Source of the DNA: Hygrocybe punicea
Lineage: Eukaryota > Basidiomycota > Agaricomycetes > Agaricales > Hygrophoraceae
Direction of reading: 5' to 3'
DNA length: 64,000 nt
Assembly (NCBI GenBank): GCA_963556145.1
Contig: OY744463.1
Coordinates: 5,456,001 to 5,520,000 of the forward strand
Shown here piece by piece: positions 10,690 through 21,455 of this stretch; position 1 is the first letter of the stretch; each line of letters opens with the position of its first letter. The notes under the pieces were generated by a model. The model was not told the DNA's origin. It was given only the letters and a program-made list of their open reading frames with translations, and made no database searches. Both the position numbers and the translations under genes were made by a program.

Positions 10690-12243
10690 AAAATGGAAGG
10701 CCTGACACCCCCAACTTCGCGTTTTCAAGAGAAACAGGGTACGGGGATCTAGATGAGGGGTGTGGGACGGGGTGACATGGTGAGTGAAAACGGGGGGGGG
10801 TGGTTGGCAGACAGCCGGAATCCGAGGGCCTGAGACCCCCCCGACCCCTCATTTTCAACGCGAACGAGGTCTGGGGGGTGTAGACTGGCCAGGGGTGGGT
10901 GGTCGAAAACGGGTGTCCTGGAGGTAGAAAAAGGGAGGGTGGTGGTGGTTGGGCAGAATGCCGGATCGCGAGGGCCTGAGACCCCCCGACCCCTTGTGGT
11001 CGACGCGAACGAGGTGTGGGGGGTGTGCACTGGTCGGGGGTGATCGAAAACCGTACAGGGTGGGGCGTCCCGGGGGATGAAAAGGGGGGGGGGGTTGTCG
11101 GTTGAGCAGACAGGCGGAATGCGAGGGCCGGAGACCCCCCGACCCCTCGTTTTCGACGCGAACGAGGTGCGGGGGGTGTAACCTAGCTGGGGGTAGTCGT
11201 AAAAGCCGCAAGACGGGTTGTCCTGGGGGATGAAAAAGGGGGGGTGTTGCTGGTTGGGCAGACAGCCGGAATGCGAGGGCCTGAGATCCCCCGACCCCTC
11301 GTTTTCGACGCGAACGAGGTGCGGGGGGTGTAACCTAGCCGGGGGTGATCGAAAACCGGACGGGATGGGGCATCCCCGGGGGATGAAAAAAGGGGGGGTT
11401 GCTGGTTTGGCAGACAGCCGGAATGCGAGGGCCGGAGACCCTCCGACCCCTCGTTTTCGACGCGAACGAGGTGCGGGGGGTGTAGCCTAGCCGGGGGTGG
11501 TCGAAAAAGTTGCGGGACGGGCTGTCCTGGGGGATGAAAAAGGGGGGGTGTTGCTGGCTGGGCAGACAGGCGGAATGCGAGGGCCGGAGACCCCCCGACT
11601 TCTCGTTTTCAATGGGAACGAGGTGCGGGGGATCTAGACTGGCCGGGGATGGTCGACAACGGGGCTGGACCGGGTGTCCTGTTGGTAGAAAAAGGGAGAG
11701 TGGTGGTGGTAGGGCAGACAGCCGGATCGCGAGGGCCTGAGACCCCCCGACTCCTCGTTTTCAACGGGAACGAGGTGTGGGGGTCTAGACTGGCCGGGGA
11801 TCGTCGAAAACGGGGCTGGACCGGGTGTCCTGTTGGTAGAAAAAGGGCGGGTGGTGGTGGTGGGGCAGACAGCCGGATCGCGAGGTTTTGAGACCCCCCA
11901 CTCGCGCGTTTTCAACGCGAACGAGGTCTGGGGGGTGTAGCCTGGCCGGGGGTGGTCGAAAACGCGGCGGGACGGGCTGTCCTGGTGGTTAAAAAAGGGG
12001 GATGTTGGTTGTTGGGCAGATAGCTGGATCGCGAGGGCCTGGGACCCCCCGACTCCTCGTTTTCAACGGGAATGAGGTGCGGGGGGGTCTAGACTGGCCG
12101 GGGATGGTCGAACATAAGGCTGGGTGGGGTGTCCTGGTGGTTGAAAATGTTGGGGGGCACTGGTTGGGCACAAGGCGGGAATGTGAGGTCCTCAGACCTC
12201 CCGACCCCTGGTTTTCGATGGAAACGGGTTGCGGGGGGTACAG
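10690..12243 (-). repeat. 150-bp minisatellite array of E1 copy a
   Basis: About ten units of roughly 150 bp. Each unit, on the minus strand, contains GTTTTCGACCACCCCCGGCC, then CACCTCGTTC, then AAAACGAGGGGTCGGGGGG, then CCCTCGCATTCCGG. The CTCGTT and AACGAG of each unit can pair in a small hairpin. Open frames across it are repeat artefacts. Confidence 0.85.
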
Positions 12244-12821
12244 ACATCAGTACTAGACCAAGGACAATAAAACTACGTCCATACCTCTGTTACACCACCC
12301 CCTCGACGATGTTGCTGTTGAGCAACAGAAGGTTTGTGTACTCATCTGAGCTCGAAAGCTCTCACTGTATATTTAAGACTCCGCTCTAATTTCAGCCACA
12401 ACTCCGGACCACTCTTGCTTGTTTGCATTCTAGAGACTCAGATATCACATTTTACAACTGCCTTCAGTGGACAAAAGTGACCCAGACATACACTAAAATA
12501 CAGTTAGAAATTACCACATTTTTATTGGCAGTATAACATTAGTTATTGCATCTATACTCATTTCCTTGGCAAAAGATGGCTCACAGAGAGCCCAAATCAT
12601 ACCAGATCCCCTCCACATTTTTTTTCCAGCAGGACAGTCCCCATGACATCCTCCTCGTCAAATCTGGTGACAGTCTATGCAGTGTGCAAGTCAATAGAGG
12701 CTCTGAATTCTGGAATGAAACCAGTCAAACAGGATTTTGAACTCAGTTGCCATATTGGGACGCAATTTTCCCTCAGTCCCTGAGATGAATGAATGAATCA
12801 CCTCAATGGCTGAAAACCGGG

Positions 12822-12860
12822 TTTATAAGAACGAGTTTTCCATAAATGGAAGAACTCGTA
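12822..12860 (-). other. Helitron-type 5' terminal hairpin (E1 copy a)
   Basis: On the minus strand TACGAGTTCTTCCATTTATG and then GAAAACTCGTTCTTATA. Arms ACGAGTT-TTCCAT and ATGGAA-AACTCGT pair. The first ten bases are the inverse of the AAGAACTCGT found before the 3' end. Confidence 0.75.
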
Positions 12861-15674
12861 AAACAGAGTACTGATCCAAATGAGAATAATGTTATGCTTG
12901 TGGATCAATCATATTTGATGTGTAACTTCAAAGCTGAAACCTTGCAGAGACAACACTCCATTGATGCCATAGTGAAAAAGTTTAGTTTGAATACTGAGCA
13001 AGAAAGAGCATTCAGAATCATTGCAAATCATACTTCATGTTCTGGAAATGAGCAGTTGAAAATGTACATTGGTGGCATGGCTGGTACTGGAAAATCTCAG
13101 GTGTTTAAAGCTGTGGTTGACTTCTTTGACAACAACAATGAATCTCACAGATTTGTAATTCTTGGTCCAACTGGAACTTCTGCTGCTCTGCAAAATGGTT
13201 CAACTTATCACTATTTTCTGGGTATCAATCCAAAGACATCTAATAGAAATGAAGCAACTAGCATTGCTCAGCTCAAAGGTAGACTTGAAGGAGTTGACTA
13301 TATCCTGATTGATGAAGTCTCTATGCTTTCCTGTCATGATCTTTACAAGATCAGTGCAAAACTTGCTAAAGCTCTGAACAATCATGATATGCCATTTGGT
13401 GGAATGAACATGGTATTTGCTGGAGACTTTGCTCAGTTACCACCAGTTGGGGGAGCACCCTTGTACAGTGGCACAGTTGGCACACAAGTCAGTTCAGCTT
13501 TGACACCACATGCTCAGGAAACTGCTATTGGAAAAGCACTCTGGCATCAAATAACCACAGTTGTGATTCTAAGAGAAAACATGAGACAGAGGACTCAGAC
13601 AGCTGAAGATGCATTGTTTAGGACTGCTCTTGTCAATATGCGCTATGGAAAGTGTACTCCACAGGACATTCAATTTTTGAGAACCAGAATTGCAGGCAAA
13701 CGTCCTGACCAGCCAAATGTTGCCTCTAAGAATTTCAGAAATGTTCCCATCATATGTGGAATTCACTCACAAAAAGACCAAATCAATCTTCTTGGTTGTG
13801 AAAGATTTGCTAGAGATACTGACCAACACCTAACCAACTTCTATTCAATTGACAAGTGGGGAAAAGAAAAGGATCCCTTGGCTAGAAACAGATCAAAGTT
13901 GAAATCTAAAGCTTTGCATGAGTCTAGTGAAATAGATTTTGATACACAAGAAGAAATATGGAATGTGCACCATGGAGCTACTGACAACTTTGCTGGTAAA
14001 CTGTCTTTGTGTCTGGGAATGCCTGTCATGATCAGAAACAATGATGCCACTGAACTTTGCATTACCAATGGACAAGAAGGATTTGTGGCTGGATGGCAAT
14101 CAATGAAAGCAAGTCATGGCAAGAGAGTGATTGACACACTGTTTGTTGAACTGAAGAATCCTCCCAAGCTAGTGCAAATTCCTGGACTTCCTAACAATGT
14201 AGTGCCAATTGTGAAAAACACCAAGACAATTCAATGTGTATTTCCTAGTGATCTAAAGGAATCAGTTGAAAGACAACAAGTGTGGGTGCTACCTAACTTT
14301 GCTATGACTGCTCATGCTGCTCAAGAGAAAACAAGGCCATATAATGTTGCGCATTTGAACAGTTGTTTCAATCATATGTCATATTACTCATCATTGTCTA
14401 GAAGTGCTTCTGCTGCTGGAACTGTGATCATTCAAGGATTTGACACCAAAGTGATTACCAGAGGTTGCTCTGGCTATCTTAGACAAGAATTCAGAGAACA
14501 AGAGTTGCTGGATGAGATTACTAGACTGAGATATGAACAAAAATTGCCTGCCAAGATTAATGGAAATGTGCGCTCCAGTATGCTTCAAAAGTTTCAAAAG
14601 TGGAAAGGTAGTCACTATGTTCCTTCAAAAACTGATACAGCTTTGAAATGGTCATCTTCTGATCCATTTACCATTTCTGAGAGTCTTCACAGTCCATGGT
14701 AATTCATTGACACAAAGAAAGGCAAAATAAAAGCAATTTCAGTTTCCACTTCTTTTGTACCAGCCAAAGGTTCAGTTTCACTTGCACCTAGTAAAAAACA
14801 TACATTAGCATCCAGTAGCACTACTCCACCAACAAAGAGATCTAGAATGACATTAGAAAATGACACTCCATCTCCACTTGGTCTTGTTTGGGATGGAAAC
14901 AACTACAGTTGTGCTTATGATACTATCTTGGTGATATTATTAAGTTTATGGCAAGACAATCCAAGGGAGTGGACCAAAGTATTCAGAAACATGAATGATC
15001 ATTTAAGCACATTGTGTGATGGCTTCTCAACGGTTGTGAACAGACAGGTTGCATTTGAATACATTAGAGATGAACTTAGAACTGGACTGCACCATATAAA
15101 TCCTGCAGATTTTCCCAGAGGCGCTGTTGGTATCAGTATTGCTAATCTGGCCAGAGAGTTGTTTAAAGTGAATGCTATTGTTGCTTCTTCACAGCATCAA
15201 TGTTCCAAGTGTGACTTTGCTGAAGTACCAATTGATGACAGACTAAGTTATGTATTGCATGCAGATGACACTGTGAAGCACTCTACAATGAATTGGATTG
15301 ATACTCTGTCACAAAAGACTCATAGGAGATGTCCAGAGTGCAACAAAAGAATGAAGCAGTTTGTATTTTATAATGAAGTGCCAGATATTCTTATCCTTGA
15401 ATACCCATTTAAAAATATTCAGACTAGTCATGAACTTGAATTTGTGTCTGAAACTGATACAAAGAAATTGACTCTGAGAGGAATTGTATACCATGGTGGA
15501 TATCATTTTACATCTCGTGTTATTTCATCTGAGAGACAAGTGTGGTATCATGATGGCATGATTACTGGCAACACATGCATTTCAGATGGAAAATTGTCAG
15601 ACTTGTTGGATATTCACATCAAAAAGTGCAGAGATAAAAACTTGGTATTGGCAGTGTATGCGCAGAATCTATGA
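12861..15674 (+). pseudogene. Hel-1 RepHel gene, PIF1 helicase plus USP-like half (degenerate)
   Basis: In phase with 9381. It encodes a PIF1-family superfamily 1 helicase: Walker A G-M-A-G-T-G-K-S near 13070-13100, Walker B I-D-E-V-S-M near 13305-13325, R-E-N-M-R-Q near 13575, and H-A-A-Q-E-K-T near 14315, where Hel-2 has G for the E. A TAA at 14700-14702 interrupts the linker. The same frame continues into a cysteine-protease-like domain: Cys box N-Y-S-C-A-Y-D near 14905, two C-x-x-C pairs near 15205 and 15335, and His box Y-H-G-G-Y-H-F-T-S near 15490. The ending is Y-A-Q-N-L and TGA. The helicase would unwind the transposing strand; the role of the protease-like domain is unknown. Confidence 0.88.
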
Positions 15675-15777
15675 GTCATGTTATGTATTTTGTCTTGATG
15701 AAGTGGGTGGGTGGTGGGACATGACTTTGAATGAAGTGACAAAACAATTTGAATGAACACAAAATGATAAAAGAACT

Positions 15778-15815
15778 TGTTCATGCCATGCGCAGCACTG
15801 GCCCACTAAACAAGT
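15778..15815 (+). other. Hel-1 3' terminal hairpin
   Basis: GAACTTGTTCATGCCATGCG and CAGCACTGGCCC then ACTAAACAAGT. Outer arms ACTTGTT/AACAAGT pair perfectly. It lies 100 bp after the transposase stop and right before a host exon. Confidence 0.8.
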
Positions 15816-16351
15816 TAATTGTGGTCAGGGCACCAGTCTGGTTGAGCTTGGAGATGTAGCAGCTCAAGCTGAGGCAACATGGACAAAGGGTGCTAACTAT
15901 AATGATGCGTCCCATTTTCCAATTCCTCTTACAATGAGTCAGGATCGTCTGACAGAGCTTTTGATTGATGGTGAGATATCTTTTATGTATTTCTTATTGA
16001 TTCTCATATCAACTTTTTAGCTTCTTAGTTTCACCCTAATTCTATATACTATATACGTTACTTTGATTTTTGACTTGGTTGTAACATTAATGTCTTTTAC
16101 TGTACTTGTATGTGATATGGTCGATTGTGTGATATGACATACTGTTTATTGCTTGATATTATTAGATGACAGAGCAGTATGGGTTGTTATAATCAAGGGT
16201 TTCATGAAATACTACGGTTAGATATTTGAAATGTACTTTGTTTTTCTATGTCTCTTGTTTATCCTCAGAAAAGTCTGCATTCCTCTTTAACGTTTTGAAA
16301 ACTTTGGGCTTCTCAGACGACTCTTGTGCAAGTGCAAGTGTGGCTTGCTGA
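15816..16351 (+). pseudogene. Host gene, last two exons; 5' part separated by Hel-1
   Basis: Exon 15816-15970 reads openly (N-C-G-Q-G-T-S-L-V-E-L-G-D-V and so on) up to a donor GTGAGATATC. A 298-nt intron ends TTTATCCTCAG at 16268. The second exon 16269-16351 continues in phase to TGA at 16349-16351. The reading frame begins exactly where the Hel-1 3' end stops, so Hel-1 sits inside this gene and the upstream exons are outside the window. I do not recognise the family. It converges on the minus-strand gene, 43 bp from stop to stop. Confidence 0.55.
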
Positions 16352-16394
16352 TGGGTTGGTTAACATCGAATAACAATGGACAATGAAAATGGTT

Positions 16395-17238
16395 TCAAAC
16401 CTTTGTGAATGTATTGTCAATCAAGGCAAGTGATCGAAGCACAATCACAAGTCTAAAATCTTTCTTGACATTGTTCTTGTGGCCACTGGTAATAGGGACA
16501 ACCAAGAATGACAGACGTGCTTCTACAATATCTCCAACGGAAATATTGGTGGGGTTCATCCAAGTATATCTAAGGTAGAGTATTTGGCATGAGAAATTTC
16601 ATATAGCCTTAACAGCTTACCGGAAGCTTGGTACCATTATCCTTTTTTTCCCTTTGAAAGTAGCCGACTTCATTATCCATAGGATGGTGGTACTTTGGAT
16701 CTACAGACACCAAAACTCCATCAGGATCAACAAGGTCATTGAAAGGTACAACTTCAGCTGATGCTGCAATTGTGCCAGTGCTGAAATATCAGTTGCCAGC
16801 CCCTACGACAAGCCACTCCCTGAAAATATCAGGAGTCCAGTCTTGTAACTTGTCTGAACGCATATGTTTGGCAAAGGTAGAGCAAATTACTGAAATACCC
16901 TCCAAAGCTGCCTTATATTTCTGAGTCTCTAGACCGGTCAACTGTATTACCTGCCTGATACGCATTGGATTCCTGAAGTTTGTGAGTAAGTTCTGTATTT
17001 CACTCATTATACTGAAAATACCTGGGTAGCTTGAGAACCATTGGTAGTTCACACCGAGTAAGGATGCCTGTGAGACGTAACACTACTTCTTCAGGTTCTT
17101 CTCCAGGTCCTCCCTTTACCAGTTGATACTGATGACGATCATTGTTGTAGCGCACTTGTAGTGAATCATGAAGGCCACCTTCCTATATGCAGCTAAGTTC
17201 TTGCTGTGTTACAAGGATATTCCCACTCTTACTTTAGT
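16395..17238 (-). pseudogene. Host gene interrupted by Hel-2, 3' part
   Basis: Exons on the minus strand: 17238-17233, 17182-17022, 16972-16621 and 16569-16395 (stop 16395-16397). The introns are 17183-17232, 16973-17021 and 16570-16620, each about 50 nt with GT and AG ends, typical of basidiomycetes. The first six bases continue the exon at 52775-52845 in frame. Readable segments include G-G-P-G-E-E-P-E-E-V-V-L-R-L-T-G and, near the end, V-L-R-S-L-A-L-I-D. A TGA near 16789 and a phase mismatch before the last exon suggest either decay or a mis-modelled intron. I recognise the style of a lineage-specific fungal hypothetical protein but no domain. Confidence 0.6.
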
Positions 17239-17275
17239 TACGAGTTCTTCCATTTATGGAAGACTCGTTCTTATG
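17239..17275 (+). other. Hel-2 5' terminal hairpin
   Basis: TACGAGTTCTTCCATTTATG then GAAGACTCGTTCTTATG. Arms ACGAGT..TTCCAT and ATGGAA..ACTCGT pair. Host sequence before it ends ACTTTAGT. Confidence 0.8.
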
Positions 17276-17579
17276 AGTCCAGGATATATGGCAGTTCATC
17301 AGTAAGTAATTAATTAATTAATTAATGTTTGAAATCAACCATAGAGCCAAATTCTGCATTTCTGACCCTTTCTTTTTGAAAGAATTCATGAATAAACTAG
17401 ATTTTTCGAATTTTGTCCTCAAATATTGTCAGGAATATTGGATTTTTCTTGAGGTCATAAGCACTCAAAAACCACTCCAATGGATGAGAAAAAGAATTTG
17501 TATGACGCGGAATTTCACCAAAAAGGGCAGGTGTCACGCTGAGTAACAGGTGAGTTGTCCCCCCCTCCTCAAATTTTTT

Positions 17580-18150
17580 TGGTTCACCTTCGGTCAGATA
17601 CCACTGACTTAGGTAGGGGCAGGCTCCCAACGATTCCGGCGCCCCGTTTCTGACCAAAACGACGAGTCTGGGCAAGGGGAACGGCCACACGCGGAATCAG
17701 TAAGTTGCCCCCCCTTGATATTTTTTTGTTCACCTCCACCGGAATACAGCCCGTCTCGCCCCATTTTCGACCACCCCCGGCCAGTCTACACCCCCCGCAC
17801 CTCGTTCGAGTGGAAAACAAGGGGTCGGGGGGTCTCAAGCCCTCGCATTCCGGCCGTCTGCGCATCCACCACCACCACCCCTTTTTCATCCACCAGGAAG
17901 ACCCACCCCGCCCCGTTTTCGACCACCTCCGTCCGGTCTACACCCCCCACACCTCATTCGAGTGGAGAATGAGGGGTCGGGGGGTCTCAAGCCCTCGCAT
18001 TCCGGCCGTCTGCCCCACCATCCACCCCTGTTTTTTCAACCACCAAGACACCCCCTCCTGGCCCGTTTTCGACCACCCCTGGCCAGCCTACACCCCCCGC
18101 ACCTCGTTTCCGTTGAGAACGAGCAACTGGGGGGTCTTAAGGCCATGGGT
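17580..18150 (+). repeat. Hel-2 minisatellite, first part
   Basis: About four diverged 150-bp units of the family seen in E1, split from the rest of the array (25668-25876, then 33637-34770) by the Gypsy and LINE insertions. It belongs to the 5' leader of Hel-2. Confidence 0.8.
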
Positions 18151-18296
18151 TGTGGAGGGACGGAGTCAGCTGAGAGAACTGGGATGGAATCGAGTGATGA
18201 TAGTGATGATAATCGCTACAACACGAGATCTGTACTACTAAGGAAACACAACCGTGGGAATCCTAGTCACGTGACTGTCCAGGTACATCTACTACA
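18151..18296 (-). repeat. Gypsy LTR (3' LTR of the minus-strand element)
   Basis: 146 bp, TG...CA ends, nearly identical to 25522-25667 (the few differences seen include ACGAG/ACAAG and CCGTG/CCATG). Unusually short for Ty3/Gypsy. Confidence 0.85.
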
Positions 18297-20343
18297 AGTG
18301 CCCCCCCTTCTTTAGCGACGCCCTCGTCGCTACCGGCAAGGCGATCCTCCTCCGCTGTCTCCATGGAATCGTCGAAGGGAAAGTCGTTGGTGTCCCCGGT
18401 GTCCAGCTCCGTCGGCTCCCCATCGGCTCTGTCTGCCAGTCTCGAGACCTCATCCTGCGCCATCTTGGTGCCATCTTTGGGCTTGAAAGGCCTAAGCCTT
18501 CTGGCGTTGAAGGTGTCGTTGAGTGAGGTGCCGTCCATAGTTTCCAGAGTGTATGAGTTGCGGATGCGTGTTACGACGCGGCACGGGGGAGACCAGAAGG
18601 GCACGAGTTTGCGTTCACTAGCAAATACATTGATCAGATCGCGGCGGTACACTTGAACGAGTTGACCAGTTTTAAATATAACTTCTCTTGGGGCCCGACT
18701 GATGACCTTCGCGTCAAAGATAGCTTTCCGGCGAGCTGCGTGGTCCACTGCGCAGGACCGGCCGTCCAGCCGTAGTTGGTCTGCGTATGCCATATGAATC
18801 GCCACGTCGGTCTCAGAGGCTAGAGGGATTGCCGCTGGGTCCTCGGCGACCGGTGTGTCTATGGGAAGTGCGAAGAGTAGCTCGTTGGGCGAGAACTTGA
18901 GTGAGGGTAGTATGTGATTGGATAACGCCTTCACGACCGCGTCAAGGTGGTCTGGCCAGTTCTTTGGGATGTCCTTCATTGCCATCTGGTCGTAGCCGTC
19001 CTCACCGAGGCCAGGGGCACACAGACGCTTAAGGGTATTCAGCAAGATCTTGTTGTAGCCCTCTATGAGGCCGTTGATCCACGGGGAGTAGGCGGCTACA
19101 ACGTGATGCTTAGTACCCATATCAGCGCAGTGGTCACGCACCGCATCGCAGTCAAAGTGGGAGCCACCATTGGACATGAAGACATCTGGGGCCATAAACG
19201 TGTTGGCTATACGGCTGAGGCTGTCGACCGTCGTTTTTCCTGAAGCGGACTTGGCCTTGAAGGCAAATGGCTTCCTAGAGAAGACGTCAGCATACAGGCC
19301 GATCTTCGAGAACCCACCTTTTCCGAGGGGCATGGATGTGTAGTCAGTCCCCTACGAGGAGTTCGAAGGGCCTGCGTTGGACGATTGGCTGCAGCAGGGC
19401 GTGCAGGTGGGTGTTGCCGAAGTTCTTACACCGGCCGCATTCGTGGATGGCTGCAGTCACGGATGCGTTGAGGAATGGGCTGAATATCCGGTCCAGTAGT
19501 TGCATCTTGATGACATCATGGCCCATATGCGTCTTTGCATGCTCCACCCTGGCCAGTTCTGTGGCTTCGGCCTTGGTGACGCATTCTCGGCGGGAGACAG
19601 CTCGCGCGACAGTGGCGCCACCGATCCTCCATAGGCGGCCGTCATCGATTAGGAAGTCCTTTGCTTGGTGTGCCGCACGTTTGCAGTCGCGATCGGTCGT
19701 GTCCTGTGGGACCCCGAGCAACGCGTCTATAACTTCCAGGAACGCGCGCTCAGCCTGGAAGCGAGCACGTAGGGATGAGTGCAGGTCGTTCGAGGACTCT
19801 CCCACCGCGAACAGGTCGAAGGTGAGGCCGCGCGACACCTCCCAGTCGGGGAGGACGGTCCAGTTGCTGCCGTCTGTTGGTACCCGGGGTAGCTCCTCAT
19901 CCTTTTGACTGAGCGCGTCGCCCACGAAGTTGATCTTACCCGCGATGTGCCTGATGCTGACTATCTGGTGAGCGAGTATGCTGTCGCGCCAACGGGCGTG
20001 GGTGGTGCTGAGGTCGGTGCTCAGCAAGACGTCGCAGAGGGCCTGGCAGTCTGTCTCCAGCTCGACGGGGAAGCCCCATATGATGTCGTCGAACTTGTCG
20101 AGGCCAAACTTGAGGGCCACGAACTCCAGCAGAAAGGGTTTGTAGCGCTCCTCCGCCGGGGAAGTGCGTTTGGAGGCGTACGCTATGGGGTGTAGCTCCG
20201 TGACGACTTTGCCCCCCGGTCTCATCACGGGAATGCGTTGGGCCAGGACGGCCCCGAAGCCTTCCTTGCAGCCATCGGATGTGATGATGAATGGGGTTCC
20301 ATTGAACCTGGGGGCGACAAGGACGGGTGAGGACATTAGGACT

Positions 20344-20795
20344 TAGTGTTGCCGAAGTTCAGTTCGGTCCGGTTCCGAGCCTTTTTGGCGGAACCGCGAA
20401 CTGAACTTCGGGTCCGGTTTGGCGGTTGGCCAAACCTGGACCCGAACGGCTTTGAACCGTCTCTTCGCGTTCGGCTCACCCCTGAGCTCCGTTCTCCTCG
20501 CGAATGGCAGGCACGTATCAATTGATACGGCGCTACGCTTCGCGAGGAAGTTGGGCTATGGGGGAGCCGTCTGGTGCTGTTGCTGCTGCTGCTGCCGCTG
20601 CCACTGCTGGTGCTGCTGGTGCTGCTGCCGTCGCCGTCGCTGCTGCGCTCCTGCTGCTGCTGTTGCCGTTGCCGCTGCCGCTGTTGCTGCTGCTGCCGGC
20701 ATTGCTGCTGCTGCTGCTGCTGTTGCCACCGTTGCTGCTGCCGCCGTTGCTGCTGTTGCTCCTGCGCTCCTGCTGCTGCTGCTGCCGCTGCCGGC

Positions 20796-20828
<33 letters not shown>

Positions 20829-21455
20829 GCCGTTGCTGCTGCTGCCGTTGCTGCTGTTGCTCCTGCGCTCCTGCTGCTGCTGCTGCTGCTGCTGCCGCTG
20901 CCGGCGCTGCTGCTGCTGTCGTGGCCGTTGCTGCTGCCGTTGCCATTGCTGCTGTTGCTGCTGCGCTCCTGCTGCTGCTGCTGTTGCCGTTGCCACTGCC
21001 GCTGTTGCTGCTGCTGCCGACATTGCTGCTGCTGCTGCTGGGCGTCGTGGTTGTCGTTGCCGTGGTTGTCGATTTGCCTGTCGCAAATAACATTAGTAAA
21101 GTTAAGAAACAAAGGAAACTTACCTTGAGGAACACAACACAAATTGTGTTGTGTTCAATCCGCGTTGATGTTGCTGTGTCGCGTGAAAGCTACTACGGCC
21201 AGTCACATGATACCATTTAACACGAAATGGTAAGTAAAGAAATATGAAAAACAAATGAAATAAATTCCTTAAAAATATCCGCGTTCGCGGTTTGGACGCG
21301 GTTTGGAGCCGTTCAGGAAATCCGGCCAGCCTCGAAACCCTGAACCGAACCCGCGGTCCGGTTCAGCATTTGGCTGAACTTAGACTGAACCCCGGGTTCG
21401 GTTCGGGGTTTGAACCGGGTTCGGCTAGGTTCGGAACCGAACTACGGCAACACTA
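20344..21455 (+). mobile_element. Non-autonomous hAT element, copy H1 (in Gypsy)
   Basis: 1112 bp with terminal inverted repeats TAGTGTTGCCG...CGGCAACACTA and a perfect 8-bp target duplication TTAGGACT (20336-20343 and 21456-21463). TAGTG-type ends plus 8-bp duplications define the hAT superfamily. No transposase is present. The middle (about 20570-21050) is (CTG)n/(CCG)-like triplet sequence, open in many frames without being a gene. The subterminal regions carry many CGGTTC/GAACCG motifs. The relative H2 sits in the LINE at 29020-30264. Confidence 0.93.
20570..21050 (+). repeat. CTG-rich triplet region of H1
   Basis: Long interrupted runs of CTG with CCG and TTG variants. Open frames here encode poly-Leu, poly-Ala, poly-Cys or, on minus, poly-Gln and poly-Ser, as expected from the triplet, and are not called as genes. 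Confidence 0.85.

Larger units (their letters stand above)
9382..12860 (-). mobile_element. E1 copy a: non-autonomous Helitron2-like element
   Basis: 3479 bp, inverted relative to Hel-1. On the minus strand it begins TACGAGTTCTTCC (12860 downward) and ends CCCCAAGT (9382). It matches E1 copy b (40988-44461, 3474 bp) along its whole length. Removing it joins TCT-CTA-TTC to AAA-CAG in the Hel-1 frame, and no host base is duplicated. Order from its 5' end: a unique leader, a 150-bp minisatellite, a short AT-rich stretch, a foreign-looking 73-codon fragment, a fragment of the Helitron protease-like domain, and the 3' hairpin. It lacks nuclease and helicase, so it would depend on a long relative. 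Confidence 0.85.
6065..15815 (+). mobile_element. Hel-1: degenerate Helitron2-like element carrying a RepHel gene (5' end outside window)
   Basis: Coding blocks 6065-9381 and 12861-15674 align throughout with the four blocks of Hel-2. The 3' hairpin ends CAAGT at 15815. Downstream sequence is a host exon. The upstream part is hidden behind the E2 and LTR insertions and lies left of the window. One E1 element (9382-12860) interrupts it. Helitrons move by a Rep-like HUH nuclease and helicase through single-strand transfer without target duplication. The gene here is dead, with several stops and frameshifts. Confidence 0.85.

Noticed and set aside
10749..12256. Several open frames of 60-118 codons on both strands
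   Set aside because: Repeat artefacts of the 150-bp minisatellite; equivalents occur in every copy of the array.
20419..21220. Long overlapping open frames encoding poly-Leu, poly-Ala, poly-Cys, poly-Gln or poly-Ser
   Set aside because: They are six-frame readings of CTG/CCG triplets inside a non-autonomous hAT element; the same happens at 29035-30029.
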